From a virus, in IMG/VR virus record IMGVR_UViG_3300022072_000001, positions 1 to 46,931 of that record: 46,931 nucleotides of DNA. One strand, given 5' to 3'. Shown piece after piece: positions 24,024 through 31,638 of the stretch (position 1 is its first letter; every line of letters begins with the position of its first letter). Made by a program: the position numbers and the translations under genes. The notes beneath the pieces were generated by a model, which saw only the letters and a program-made list of their open reading frames with translations, ran no database searches and had not been told where the DNA came from.

Positions 24024-24059
24024 ACTAACAAAAATAGTTTAAAGTTGGTTGTTAGTCAA
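24024..24059 (-). promoter_or_regulatory. Terminase operon promoter with bracketing inverted repeat
   Basis: On the minus strand TTG (24059-24057), 20 bases, then TATTTTTG (24036-24029), an exact Bacteroidota-type promoter. ACTAACAA (24024-24031) and TTGTTAGT (24049-24056) form an 8-bp inverted repeat around the spacer, overlapping the -7 element: a likely operator. Confidence 0.75.
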
Positions 24060-24093
24060 ATTTATTGTTTGGATAGGGTAGGGGGTGTTTATT

Positions 24094-24696
24094 TTAAACT
24101 GCAATAAAAAGCTGTTCTGAATCTTGGCATTTTTCAATAAATTCCTGAAGGGGCAACCTTTTTAAATATTTGTCAATTGCGTCTTTTTCCCATTGTAGAC
24201 TAAGTTCTGATAATTTTTTTATAGAATCTGCATTGTTTGCGGTTATCTCCATTTGATGGACACTAGCCCCTATTTCATAACCTAACCTATTAGCTACTGC
24301 CCTGACAATATTTTCATAGTCGTTTTCTAGGTCGCTTAAATATTCTGCGCTTGATTCTTTTTTTATATATTGCTCAATAGCAGCGTAAAATTTACTTTTA
24401 TGAAATTCAATTGACCTTTTAATAAATTCAGCCCGTTCTATATAGTGCCTATCTATCTTATCGTCAATTATTTTATGTAAGCTACCGTCAAGGGAAATAA
24501 TATAATAGTCATCCTCTTTATATTTTACATAGCCCCAAACTTCCATCTTATCAACTATAGTATCTTTACTAAAATAAAGGCTTTCTAATTGTTTAAAAAC
24601 TGATATAGTACATTGCTTTTTTCCTATTCTTAGCGCCTTTACCTCAACTAATAGGGTAGTGATAGTTGGAAAGTTTACATCTTGAATTTTTGACAT
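24094..24696 (-). CDS. Hypothetical helical protein
   Basis: 200 residues, last gene of the early block before the terminase promoter. N-terminal part mixed (T-L-L-V-E-V-K-A-L-R-I-G-K-K-Q-C-T-I-S-V-F-K-Q), with a D-D-Y-Y-I-I-S-L-D-G-S-L segment, then helical (F-I-K-R-S-I-E-F-H-K-S-K-F-Y-A-A-I-E-Q-Y). Not recognised. Starts six bases after the small zinc-finger gene. Confidence 0.65.
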   Translation of the reverse strand: MSKIQDVNFPTITTLLVEVKALRIGKKQCTISVFKQLESLYFSKDTIVDKMEVWGYVKYKEDDYYIISLDGSLHKIIDDKIDRHYIERAEFIKRSIEFHKSKFYAAIEQYIKKESSAEYLSDLENDYENIVRAVANRLGYEIGASVHQMEITANNADSIKKLSELSLQWEKDAIDKYLKRLPLQEFIEKCQDSEQLFIAV

Positions 24697-24701
24697 AGTT
24701 T

Positions 24702-24905
24702 TTATTTTTGTTCGTTATTAATTTTATCCCTGCAACCATCACAAACAAAGAAATTTTTACCTTTTTCGGTGGTTATCATGTGAACCCATTCGGTTTGTAT
24801 TCGCTGCCATAACCTTTCACAATGAAAACAAACCATAAAGCAGTTGCGAGTTTTTGCCATTGGCAGGAAAGCTGCCTTTGTTTTATAGTTTTTCCAGATT
24901 TTCAT
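24702..24905 (-). CDS. Small zinc-binding protein
   Basis: 67 residues from ATG 24905; a GTG at 24932 in frame is less likely. Two C-x2-C pairs (C-F-H-C and C-D-G-C) 29 residues apart with V-H-M between them form a probable zinc ribbon or treble-clef site. Overlaps the end of the upstream gene by 23 bases. Possibly nucleic-acid binding; no family named. Confidence 0.6.
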   Translation of the reverse strand: MKIWKNYKTKAAFLPMAKTRNCFMVCFHCERLWQRIQTEWVHMITTEKGKNFFVCDGCRDKINNEQK

Positions 24906-25131
24906 TTTTTGATTCAGTTTTTTCTTTTCCACAAATTAGATATTCTTTCCAGTTATAAAAACTATGCCAACCCCAAATAGTGTATGTATAACCCTCTAAA
25001 GTATAAGTGTGCATACCTTCTTTTAAACTACCTCTTAACTTTTTTAAAATCCTTTCGTTTTCCTTTTTTTGAGCTTCATATTTAGCTAACTGCTCAAATG
25101 TCATAGGCTTACAATTTTCTGTTATTTTCAT
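24883..25131 (-). CDS. Small hypothetical protein
   Basis: 82 residues. N-terminal helix (M-T-F-E-Q-L-A-K-Y-E-A-Q-K-K-E-N-E-R-I-L-K-K-L) followed by an aromatic beta-type segment (Y-T-L-E-G-Y-T-Y-T-I-W-G-W-H-S-F-Y-N-W) and a charged tail. ATG start. Not recognised; same operon as its neighbours. Confidence 0.6.
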   Translation of the reverse strand: MKITENCKPMTFEQLAKYEAQKKENERILKKLRGSLKEGMHTYTLEGYTYTIWGWHSFYNWKEYLICGKEKTESKNENLEKL

Positions 25132-25154
25132 TTAAAGTATTTTCTATATTTTGT

Positions 25155-25457
25155 TCAACTATTGAGATATAAGCACAATTCGTGTGTAGATACTTTGTAT
25201 GTGTGCGCACGTAAAAAAAAACTATTGTGTACTGTGCTTTGAGATACCCCAATTAATTGTATGTTATGAAACCCCTTTAAATTCATTTTTATTTCTGGTT
25301 TTCCGTTTAACTCAATTAGTAACCTCTCATTGTCAATACTAATAATAAATTTAAGGGTATATATATCTATTAACGCTTCAAAAATAAAGGGGGGCTTATC
25401 AGTATTTTGAAAACATACCTGGTCACTTAATAAATGGCTTATGTAAGAACAAATCAA
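25155..25457 (-). CDS. Doubtful small protein
   Basis: 100 codons open from a TTG at 25457; the first ATG in frame leaves only 43 residues. The frame is reasonably protein-like (F-I-F-E-A-L-I-D-I-Y-T-L-K-F-I-I-S-I-D-N-E-R-L-L-I-E-L-N-G-K) and fills an otherwise empty gap between the integrase and the next small gene. No family. Could also be non-coding. Confidence 0.3.
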   Translation of the reverse strand: MICSYISHLLSDQVCFQNTDKPPFIFEALIDIYTLKFIISIDNERLLIELNGKPEIKMNLKGFHNIQLIGVSQSTVHNSFFLRAHTYKVSTHELCLYLNS

Positions 25458-25477
25458 AGGATTAATTAAGTAATCAT

Positions 25478-26701
25478 CTACATTTGTTCTAAAGCATATT
25501 CTAATCTGTTGTTTTCATTCCCTGCATAGGTAGCAACTACCTTGGAGCTTTGACAACTCATTTTGCCTATTTCATCGTTTGTCAGTCTGGTATAGTGCTT
25601 ATACCATTTGCTACAATATTGTCTGCCTGAATGTGAGGTAGGCACTACTGAAACCCCTGCCTTTATTGCTATTTTCCTTAATGCCCTGTGATAGGTTTCT
25701 AGGTGACTGACAAAAGGGAAAATTAATGCTGTGCTGCTTTTTCCCTTCATGTGTTTTAGTAGGATAGGAATTGCTTTTGGTCCTGTTGGCATTTTAGTGA
25801 GTGGCAGAAAAAATTCTTTCCCAAATCGGTCACTTTTTACCCTTGTTTTTCTTATCCTTATAACCTGCTGTTCAGTTCCTTTGAACTCTTCTATTTTTTT
25901 TGATACATGTGAAACCCTTAAAGATTTGAGGTCTGCAAAAGGTAGGAAAGTAAAACAGGAAAATAAAAAAACCTCTTTGAATTTTTCCAGCTTTTCATTT
26001 TCTTCAACTAAGATTAACTTTTCTAGTCTTTCAATATCCATGTCAGTCAACAGGGGGGCTTTCTTCCTGTCCTTATTCTTAATCTTGATTTTGTCGTATT
26101 TCCTAAAGGGGTCTTTTTCTATCAATTCATCTTCTACTGCCTCAGTAATCATAGTTTTAAACTCTGACATAATTCGGCTAATGGTCCCCCTTGATAGGGT
26201 AGTGGTCTTTTTTTCTGCTGTTAGGCTAAATAAATGCTTTTCAAATGCTTTTACAAATGTTCGGTCAACTTCTTTCAAAGTCGCTCCTGGTCTCCATTTT
26301 TTTATTTTCCTAATTGTAATATCGTAATTTGTTACGGTTGATGCTGCTCTTTTATTCTTAATAGAAGATAGGTAATTGTCTAAATAATCTGCTAGTCTGG
26401 AAGTGTGACCCTTTACAAAGTTTTTCACCTGCTCAATACTTCGGTTGTCATCATCATATAAATAGGTTTTTAATTCCCTGCGCTTCTGGATAAACCTTGC
26501 GTTCAGTTCGTCTGCCTCAGTATGTTTTGTGATGGTTTGGGTTCTTTTATCCCATTGATTTTTTTTTACATGGATTCCTGTTGAGATATAAACCGTTTTA
26601 CCTTTCCATCTTATCCTGTACTGAATTAAACCAATGTCTGATTTTTTTATTATTTTGCCTGTTCGGTCGTGGACCAGTTGCAATACCCTGCTTATTTCCA
26701 T
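25478..26701 (-). CDS. Tyrosine recombinase (phage integrase family), active site degenerate
   Basis: 407 residues with the Bacteroidota layout: arm-binding domain (Y-R-I-R-W-K-G-K-T-V-Y-I-S-T-G-I), SAM-like core-binding domain (residues about 100-205), catalytic domain (215-400). Tyr392 (A-T-Y-A-G), H357-S-G-R360 and a lysine in R-K-T-R-V-K are present. The usual first catalytic Arg in T-G-L-R is Pro254 here (T-F-L-P-F-A-D-L), and the last His (G-H-x-S) is Cys383. Either it is inactive, or it has changed function. No att site found near it. Confidence 0.85.
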   Translation of the reverse strand: MEISRVLQLVHDRTGKIIKKSDIGLIQYRIRWKGKTVYISTGIHVKKNQWDKRTQTITKHTEADELNARFIQKRRELKTYLYDDDNRSIEQVKNFVKGHTSRLADYLDNYLSSIKNKRAASTVTNYDITIRKIKKWRPGATLKEVDRTFVKAFEKHLFSLTAEKKTTTLSRGTISRIMSEFKTMITEAVEDELIEKDPFRKYDKIKIKNKDRKKAPLLTDMDIERLEKLILVEENEKLEKFKEVFLFSCFTFLPFADLKSLRVSHVSKKIEEFKGTEQQVIRIRKTRVKSDRFGKEFFLPLTKMPTGPKAIPILLKHMKGKSSTALIFPFVSHLETYHRALRKIAIKAGVSVVPTSHSGRQYCSKWYKHYTRLTNDEIGKMSCQSSKVVATYAGNENNRLEYALEQM

Positions 26702-26727
26702 GCGTCATTTTTTTTAAGTATCAAAAA

Positions 26728-26757
26728 CCCTCTTTACTTAATTACAAGTAAAGAGGG
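26728..26757 (-). terminator. Terminator upstream of integrase gene
   Basis: CCCTCTTTACTT (26728-26739) pairs perfectly with AAGTAAAGAGGG (26746-26757). On the minus strand it is followed by TTTTTG. It ends transcription from the repeat-protein operon before the recombinase gene, so the integrase would need its own promoter, which I do not see clearly in 26702-26727. Confidence 0.85.
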
Positions 26758-26763
26758 TAGGGG

Positions 26764-26997
26764 TTAATCTCTAGCCTTTTCTAATCGCTTTAGTTTACTG
26801 TTATAAACTACCTGGCAAAAAATAGTGCAATCTTCTTCCATTACTAAAGTTGTATGTTTTTTTGTTTCTAAGACACTAGTGCCTTTAATGTCGAAAGTTT
26901 CGTTAATTTCATCTAACATAACGACTTTAGTTGCTCCTTTTACAAAATGTCCTGCTTCGCTTGTTGGTGCTACGTTTACGGTTAATACTGTATTCAT
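26764..26997 (-). CDS. Small hypothetical protein
   Basis: 77 residues, beta-type (N-T-V-L-T-V-N-V-A-P; T-K-V-V-M-L-D-E-I-N; H-T-T-L-V-M-E-E-D-C-T-I-F-C-Q-V-V) with a basic end. Starts 26 bases after the tetrapeptide-repeat gene and ends just before a strong terminator, so these two form a unit. Not recognised. Confidence 0.6.
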   Translation of the reverse strand: MNTVLTVNVAPTSEAGHFVKGATKVVMLDEINETFDIKGTSVLETKKHTTLVMEEDCTIFCQVVYNSKLKRLEKARD

Positions 26998-27023
26998 TTT
27001 AAAAATTTTATTATGATTAAATA

Positions 27024-28745
27024 TTAATATTCGTACTCCATTAATTCAAAATATTCTTTTCCTCTGACTGGTTTTAAATCCTGCCAATCACTTTCTTTTA
27101 ATGTGTTTTTTATTTCCTTTCCTTCGATTGTCCAAACAATTGAAAACCTTTCACCTTGTCGGCGAATTGATTTAATGTGACTTTTTAGCTTGGTTGGGAT
27201 TCTAAGAAGCGAAGCAATTGCATTTTTTGCATCGTTGTAATGTGGCTCAACTTCTAAGTGAAAAACCCTATCTGTTGAGGGACAAAAACAACGAACATAC
27301 TTCATTTTTTCAGTAGCAAAAAGGGTATAAACGCCTATTTGTTCGCTCCCTGTCGTTCCCTCTAAATACTTACTATCTTTTTTATTAATGTAAGTATCTA
27401 TTTTTTTCGCTCCTAAAAATTCAAGTAAATAAGATGGCCCGTAACATTCTTCAATCATCATTATTATGGCGCTCTTTTTTTCTTCGTTGTTTTCTGTGCT
27501 GTACTGTATGAGGGTATAGGTTTTGTTTTTAATCGACTCCCAGACCTTTTTTTCTAGTTTCACCCCATTACTATAATACATATTATACCCCCCTTGGAAT
27601 TGTATAGCCGCCTGACTTATACTGTGCAAACTGGTTTCGTTTCTGGTTATCTTAGTTGGCGTTTTTAAAACTAAAACATACCCCTTTGTAAAAAAACAGC
27701 GACTAATAAAAGTTTTATTAATTAAGCTATATAAGCAATCTAATTCTTTAGCTTTTTTTGTTTCTAGCTTAAATTCATCTTTTAGAAATTTATACCACAT
27801 TAAATAAACTCTGGTATAAATATTAGATAAAAACAACCAATGTGACCTAGTTTTTCCCCTGTCCAACTCCCTGCGCAATTCGCTGTCCAACTCCCTGTGC
27901 AATTCGCTGCTCAATTCCCTGTCCAATTCGCTATTCAATTCCCTGTCCAATTCGCTATTCAATTCCCTGACCAATTCCCTGTCCAATTCGCTATTGAATT
28001 CCCTGTCCAATTCGCTGTGCAATTCCCTGCGCAATTCCCTGTCCAATTCCCTGCGCAATTCCCTGTCCAATTCCCTGTCCAATTCCCTGTCCAATTCGCT
28101 GACCAATTCGCTGACCAATTCCCTGTCCAATTCGCTATTCAATTCCCTGTCCAATTCGCTGTGCAATTCGCTATTGAATTCCCTGTCCAATTCGCTGACC
28201 AATTCCCTGTCCAATTCGCTATTCAATTCCCTGTCCAATTCGCTATTCAATTCCCTGTCCAATTCGCTGTGCAATTCGCTATTGAATTCCCTGTCCAATT
28301 CGCTGTGCAATTCCCTGCGCAATTCCCTGCGCAATTCCCTGTCCAATTCCCTGTCCAATTCCCTGTCCAACTCCCTGCTCAATTCCCTGTCCAATTCCCT
28401 GACCAAATCGCTGTGCAATTCGCTGCGCAATTCGCTGCTCAATTCGCTGTGCAATTCGCTGTGCAACAATACGGACCTATTTTTTTTACCGTAGATAAAT
28501 TTAATTGTCTTTTCTTTCCTTTTAACACACTCAAAAAACACCTTATAAGCATAAGGATTTTTTGCTATAATAACGGCGGGTTTTTTTAATCCTGCTATTT
28601 CGTATATTTTCTCGATGTACTTTACTGTGTCGCTTCGCTTATTGGTTTTGTGTTCTTCGCCGTTATAAAGGTTTTTTGTGGCCAATTCTTTATAAGCTGG
28701 AATTTTCGCCCGAATTGCGGGCGTTAAGTCTTTTAAAGTTTTCAT
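27024..28745 (-). CDS. Tetrapeptide-repeat protein (DUF6745-like ends)
   Basis: 573 residues. Residues 1-95 form a basic helical head. Residues about 96-295 are some 50 consecutive tetrapeptides of the form S/R-E-L-x (E-L-D-R, E-L-N-S, E-L-R-R, E-L-H-S), with no gap. Residues 300-573 form a globular domain containing V-R-C-F-C-P-S-T-D-R-V-F-H-L-E-V-E-P-H and, near the end, K-E-Y-F-E-L-M-E-Y. Bacterial proteins with four-residue repeats in the middle and a P-S-T-G-R-x-Y-x-L-x-V-P-P type ending are, from memory, the DUF6745 group of unknown function. The repeat would form a long charged helix or coil. Confidence 0.7.
   Translation of the reverse strand: MKTLKDLTPAIRAKIPAYKELATKNLYNGEEHKTNKRSDTVKYIEKIYEIAGLKKPAVIIAKNPYAYKVFFECVKRKEKTIKFIYGKKNRSVLLHSELHSELSSELRSELHSDLVRELDRELSRELDRELDRELDRELRRELRRELHSELDREFNSELHSELDRELNSELDRELNSELDRELVSELDREFNSELHSELDRELNSELDRELVSELVSELDRELDRELDRELRRELDRELRRELHSELDREFNSELDRELVRELNSELDRELNSELDRELSSELHRELDSELRRELDRGKTRSHWLFLSNIYTRVYLMWYKFLKDEFKLETKKAKELDCLYSLINKTFISRCFFTKGYVLVLKTPTKITRNETSLHSISQAAIQFQGGYNMYYSNGVKLEKKVWESIKNKTYTLIQYSTENNEEKKSAIIMMIEECYGPSYLLEFLGAKKIDTYINKKDSKYLEGTTGSEQIGVYTLFATEKMKYVRCFCPSTDRVFHLEVEPHYNDAKNAIASLLRIPTKLKSHIKSIRRQGERFSIVWTIEGKEIKNTLKESDWQDLKPVRGKEYFELMEYEY
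27861..28460 (-). repeat. 12-bp minisatellite, about 50 copies
   Basis: Tandem 12-base units (CAATTCCCTGTC and variants on the plus strand) encode the tetrapeptide array. Variation is nearly limited to two positions (CCCTG/CGCTG and GTC/ACC/TGC/ATT/CGC). The array is free of stops in several frames on both strands, which creates long false reading frames on the plus strand (27897-28589, 27994-28494). Confidence 0.95.
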
Positions 28746-29084
28746 GAAAAAATTTTATAAGTATTAAAAAAGTATCACTTAATTTTTAAAGTATCTCTAA
28801 TTTGAATCTAAAATTACTCTAAAAATATTCAAATACATAATTAAATTACTTTTTTTTGATTAAATATTAAATATATTGAATCTGTGATAGTTCTGTGATA
28901 CCTACAACAAAAAGAAAGAAAAAAGAGCGTAAACCCTTGATTTCATTGGGTTTATGTGAGTGTTTGAAAGGCTTGGATTAATGTAAAGTATCACCAAAGT
29001 ACAATATTAAGGCTTTTTGTGATAGTTTTAAGCCTACTTAAAACATACTAACTAAATAAGCAGTAAAAGTAAGGGAAAAATAAA
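28746..29084. promoter_or_regulatory. Gene-free stretch with repeated GTGATA sites
   Basis: No reading frame is supported. The 7-mer GTGATAC/GTGATAG occurs five times in both orientations: GTATCAC 28772-28778, GTGATAG 28884-28890, GTGATAC 28895-28901, GTATCAC 28988-28994 and GTGATAG 29019-29025. A weak hairpin TAAACCC 28930-28936 / GGGTTTA 28948-28954 lies between. This looks like a multi-site binding region upstream of the tetrapeptide-repeat gene. I find no consensus promoter in it. Confidence 0.5.
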
Positions 29085-29126
29085 TTGGGGGTAACTTTGG
29101 TTAAATTTTATCCAAGTCACCCCCAA
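29085..29126 (-). terminator. Terminator after early small-gene operon
   Basis: TTGGGGGTaACTT (29085-29097) pairs with AAGTcACCCCCAA (29114-29126), 12 bp with one mismatch; the minus strand continues with TTTATTTTT. It lies 18 bases after the stop of the gene at 29144. Confidence 0.8.
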
Positions 29127-29143
29127 CTTTATTCAAATAAGTT

Positions 29144-29347
29144 TTATTCCTTTTGTTGTGGTAAATCTTTATACCTTTTTCTTTTCCATACATCAAAATG
29201 ATTTTCTATATACATAGTAAGCGCCAAATCTTTTGAATTTTCTCGTATGTTAGCTTTATGGTATAAATACATGAAATACCTATCTGGTATATTCTTTAGC
29301 TTCACCCCCTCATGTTTTCCAAAATACATAATACTGTCATCGTGCAT
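29144..29347 (-). CDS. DUF3820-like small protein
   Basis: 67 residues: M-Y-F-G-K-H-E-G-V-K-L-K-N-I-P-D-R-Y-F-M-Y-L-Y matches the core of DUF3820 (M-P-F-G-K-x-K-G-x-x-L-x-D-I-P-x-x-Y-L-x-W-L), often found next to nucleases. Last gene of its operon. Function unknown in the family. Confidence 0.7.
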   Translation of the reverse strand: MHDDSIMYFGKHEGVKLKNIPDRYFMYLYHKANIRENSKDLALTMYIENHFDVWKRKRYKDLPQQKE

Positions 29348-29358
29348 AAGTTTAGTTT

Positions 29359-29820
29359 TTATTTAATCCTTGAAAGAGTTTGTAAATTAAAGGCCATGTG
29401 TTCTATACTTAAATATTGAAAATCAATAATTCTTTTGTGTGCAGATTTCAAATTGTCAATAATAGTACATAAATAAGCGGTTTCTAAATAGCTATTTTTG
29501 CAAATTTCTTCTGCCTCTGCCCTGCTGTATTTTCCTGCCTTGGTAATATCGTAGGTGTACCCCTCTTTATCTTTTGCCCACCAATAAACTGCGCTGTCTA
29601 AAAAACCATACGTTCTTATATAGTATTTTTTACCTGCTCCTTTTTCATTAGTAGGTAACTGCTCTTTTTTTTCCCTATCCAAAACTGCCAGCTTTACCCC
29701 TGCATACTCTTCTGCAAATTCAATCATATCATAGTAAGTAAACTTAGCAATACTTTTATCAAACTTATCCTGTACAAAATTGGCGTAACTTGATTTTTTA
29801 AAAAACTGTTCTGATTTCAT
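29359..29820 (-). CDS. Hypothetical protein
   Basis: 153 residues, charged helical protein starting K-S-E-Q-F-F-K-K-S-S-Y-A-N-F-V-Q-D-K-F. Contains a tryptophan/tyrosine cluster (A-V-Y-W-W-A-K-D-K-E-G-Y-T-Y-D). Overlaps the upstream zinc-ribbon gene by four bases. Not recognised. Confidence 0.6.
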   Translation of the reverse strand: MKSEQFFKKSSYANFVQDKFDKSIAKFTYYDMIEFAEEYAGVKLAVLDREKKEQLPTNEKGAGKKYYIRTYGFLDSAVYWWAKDKEGYTYDITKAGKYSRAEAEEICKNSYLETAYLCTIIDNLKSAHKRIIDFQYLSIEHMAFNLQTLSRIK

Positions 29821-30053
29821 AATTTTAGATTTACGATGTCTAAAAAATCTTTTTCCTTAATTACTAAGTCTGTTGTATCTGCCCCACAAAAAGGGCAAAA
29901 ATTAATTTTGTATTTGTGGTCAAAAGAGGGCATTAATAAAGTTTTTTCTGCTCCTGTTTCTATTGAGAACCATTTGAATTTTTGCATTTGCTTTTCAAAT
30001 ATACATTGTTTTTCTGGGTTTATGCAGACTTCAATGGGGTGCTTTGATTTCAT
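29817..30053 (-). CDS. Small zinc-ribbon protein
   Basis: 78 residues. N-terminal C-I-N-P-E-K-Q-C and C-terminal F-C-P-F-C-G-A-D-T form a likely zinc site; F-C-P-F-C-G-A is the usual knuckle in short phage zinc-ribbon proteins. Overlaps the preceding gene by 23 bases. Role unknown. Confidence 0.65.
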   Translation of the reverse strand: MKSKHPIEVCINPEKQCIFEKQMQKFKWFSIETGAEKTLLMPSFDHKYKINFCPFCGADTTDLVIKEKDFLDIVNLKL

Positions 30054-30369
30054 CTTTTGAGTTTATTTTTTTGGGGTCTAAATCCCTTATTTTGATAAAA
30101 ACGCTAATATCGTGGTCAATCCAATCAATCTTTTTCTTTTCTTTCATTTCTGCTAAAACACTTTTCAATCTGCTTATATTGACCTTTTGAAAAATGGTTT
30201 TTTTGTTCCCTTTCGTTATTTTTACAATCGTTTGAAAATCGGTTGACAATAGGCAAAGAATACCTGCTTTCAATTTTTCGTTATCAATTCTATTCAATTT
30301 GTAGGCAGCGTTTTTGGTTTGTCGCTGCTCTAAAGATAGCTTTGTTTTTGCGTTGTTAGCTCCTGCCAT
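30031..30369 (-). CDS. Hypothetical basic protein
   Basis: 112 residues from ATG 30369 (M-A-G-A-N-N-A-K-T-K-L-S-L-E-Q-R-Q-T-K-N-A-A-Y-K-L-N-R); the upstream in-frame ATG at 30486 is within the neighbour and unlikely. Its leader CTTAAAATCAACATCATG is of the recurring A/T-rich type. Rich in Lys; perhaps nucleic-acid binding. A downstream part (D-W-I-D-H-D-I-S-V-F-I-K-I-R) is beta-like. Confidence 0.55.
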   Translation of the reverse strand: MAGANNAKTKLSLEQRQTKNAAYKLNRIDNEKLKAGILCLLSTDFQTIVKITKGNKKTIFQKVNISRLKSVLAEMKEKKKIDWIDHDISVFIKIRDLDPKKINSKDEIKAPH

Positions 30370-30379
30370 GATGTTGATT

Positions 30380-30772
30380 TTAAGTATTAATAAATATGGT
30401 TTTTGCTGGCTTTTTATCCCTCCAAGCAAACAACCATTTGTTCCATTTTTTTGCGGTCTTACTGGTAAGTTTTGTTTTTTGTTCAATCAACAACAAATCG
30501 TAATCATTACCCCTTAGCGGCTTCAATTCCATTTGCCACTTTGCCCTGACTAAGTTGTTTAATAGTTTCCAGAATAGCGCCCTTCGCTCCTTGGGGGGCA
30601 ATAGGGTTTGACATTTTCCCCTCACTTCTACCCCATTGATTTTTTTATTAACTTCTTTTACTTCTGCTCCAAAAAGGCTAAAAAAATCACATTTACTTAT
30701 TATCTGGTGGTGATGTTTGACAGCTTTGGACAGCCCTTTTATTCGCTTTGCTATTTCCTTATTTTCTGCCAT
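30380..30772 (-). CDS. Hypothetical basic protein
   Basis: 130 residues from ATG 30772 (M-A-E-N-K-E-I-A-K-R-I-K-G-L-S-K-A-V-K-H-H-H-Q). Upstream in-frame extension to 30862 lacks a plausible leader. Contains K-C-D-F-F-S-L-F-G-A-E-V and L-L-P-P-K-E-R-R-A-L-F-W-K-L-L-N-N-L. Ten bases before the next gene's start, so same operon. No family. Confidence 0.55.
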   Translation of the reverse strand: MAENKEIAKRIKGLSKAVKHHHQIISKCDFFSLFGAEVKEVNKKINGVEVRGKCQTLLPPKERRALFWKLLNNLVRAKWQMELKPLRGNDYDLLLIEQKTKLTSKTAKKWNKWLFAWRDKKPAKTIFINT

Positions 30773-30898
30773 AATGAATATTTTTAGATTAATTGATACT
30801 GAAAATTGAATATTTAAGGCATACGTTTTAGTCAGGGGGTAATATTTAATTCTTACTGGCACATTGTAAGGATTAAATATAAAAGTCGCTTAAAACGC

Positions 30899-31159
30899 CT
30901 AATTTGAGCAAAAGGCTTTTGTGTTCGCTTTTTCGGTTGTGGGTTGGTTCAGGGCTTGATACTTCGCTTCTTCTTTTGCCATGATGCTAATGTGGGGGTC
31001 AATTTCTACATACGAAAGTTTGTAGCACTTCCCGTCTGGCATATCTAAGAAAGTGACCATTTTAGGGTTTTTGTAGTGCGCATCTAAGTAAGTGTGAATA
31101 ACACTACCTATAAAAGCTGCGAAATTGTCTAAACAAAGTTGATAGATTTTGCGATTCAT
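30899..31159 (-). CDS. Small hypothetical protein
   Basis: 86 residues, M-N-R-K-I-Y-Q-L-C-L-D-N-F-A-A-F-I-G-S-V-I-H-T-Y-L-D-A-H at the start and a V-T-F-L-D-M-P-D-G-K-C-Y-K-L-S-Y segment. Five bases after the VRR-NUC gene. The last codons of that gene contain the 14-mer TTTTCAAATATCAA, so the motif sits just before this start too. Confidence 0.6.
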   Translation of the reverse strand: MNRKIYQLCLDNFAAFIGSVIHTYLDAHYKNPKMVTFLDMPDGKCYKLSYVEIDPHISIMAKEEAKYQALNQPTTEKANTKAFCSN

Positions 31160-31164
31160 AATAA

Positions 31165-31635
31165 TTAATTTTTGATATTTGAAAAATAAGTTTTACTATT
31201 TAGGTCTTTTACAAATTGGTCAAATGTTTTGGCCACTATGGCTATACCCCCGTTTTTTACTACTTCAGTCAAAAAGTTTATTTGGTCTGCACTCAGTTTG
31301 TCTTTTCCAAATTTGATTTCAATAGCTAAGAATACCCCCGTTTTTTTCTGGAAGCCGATAATATCTGCAACCCCTTTCCTTTCGTGGCTTTTTCTATAGC
31401 AGGAAGAAAGTATTTTGATAACTGTTGAAATAGGCAGGTTTTTGTTTGCCAATTTAGCTGCTGCCTGTTTAGTGTCAAAAATGCCCGTAACATTATTTCT
31501 AAAACATACAAAGCCATTCAGGGTTAAAAATTGAATTGCATTTTTTGTCAGTTGATTTGAACCTGTTGTTTTTATCTTTTTTGCGGTTCTGGTTTGGTTC
31601 TGTTTGATGAACTCTTTTGATGTTAGTGTTTTCAT
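31165..31635 (-). CDS. VRR-NUC type nuclease
   Basis: 156 residues. Residues 86-115 give the nuclease signature: G-V-A-D-I-I-G-F (Asp91) followed by F-L-A-I-E-I-K-F-G (Glu106, Lys108) and then L-S-A-D-Q-I-N-F-L. VRR-NUC enzymes are PD-(D/E)XK nucleases used for structure-specific cutting, such as Holliday junction resolution, in many phages. Three bases after the methyltransferase gene; the pair could also be a modification/cutting unit, but a replication or recombination role is more usual. Confidence 0.85.
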   Translation of the reverse strand: MKTLTSKEFIKQNQTRTAKKIKTTGSNQLTKNAIQFLTLNGFVCFRNNVTGIFDTKQAAAKLANKNLPISTVIKILSSCYRKSHERKGVADIIGFQKKTGVFLAIEIKFGKDKLSADQINFLTEVVKNGGIAIVAKTFDQFVKDLNSKTYFSNIKN

Positions 31636-31638
31636 AGG

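Noticed and set aside
27861-28460. CRISPR array
   Set aside because: The repeats are contiguous 12-bp units without spacers and encode protein.
27897-28589. Long plus-strand reading frames (230 and 166 codons) in the repeat array
   Set aside because: They are by-products of the 12-bp repeat, which has no stops in several frames; residues are pure repeats (V-Q-F-A/P, N-S-L-S/C) with no flanking domain. The minus-strand frame has real domains on both sides.
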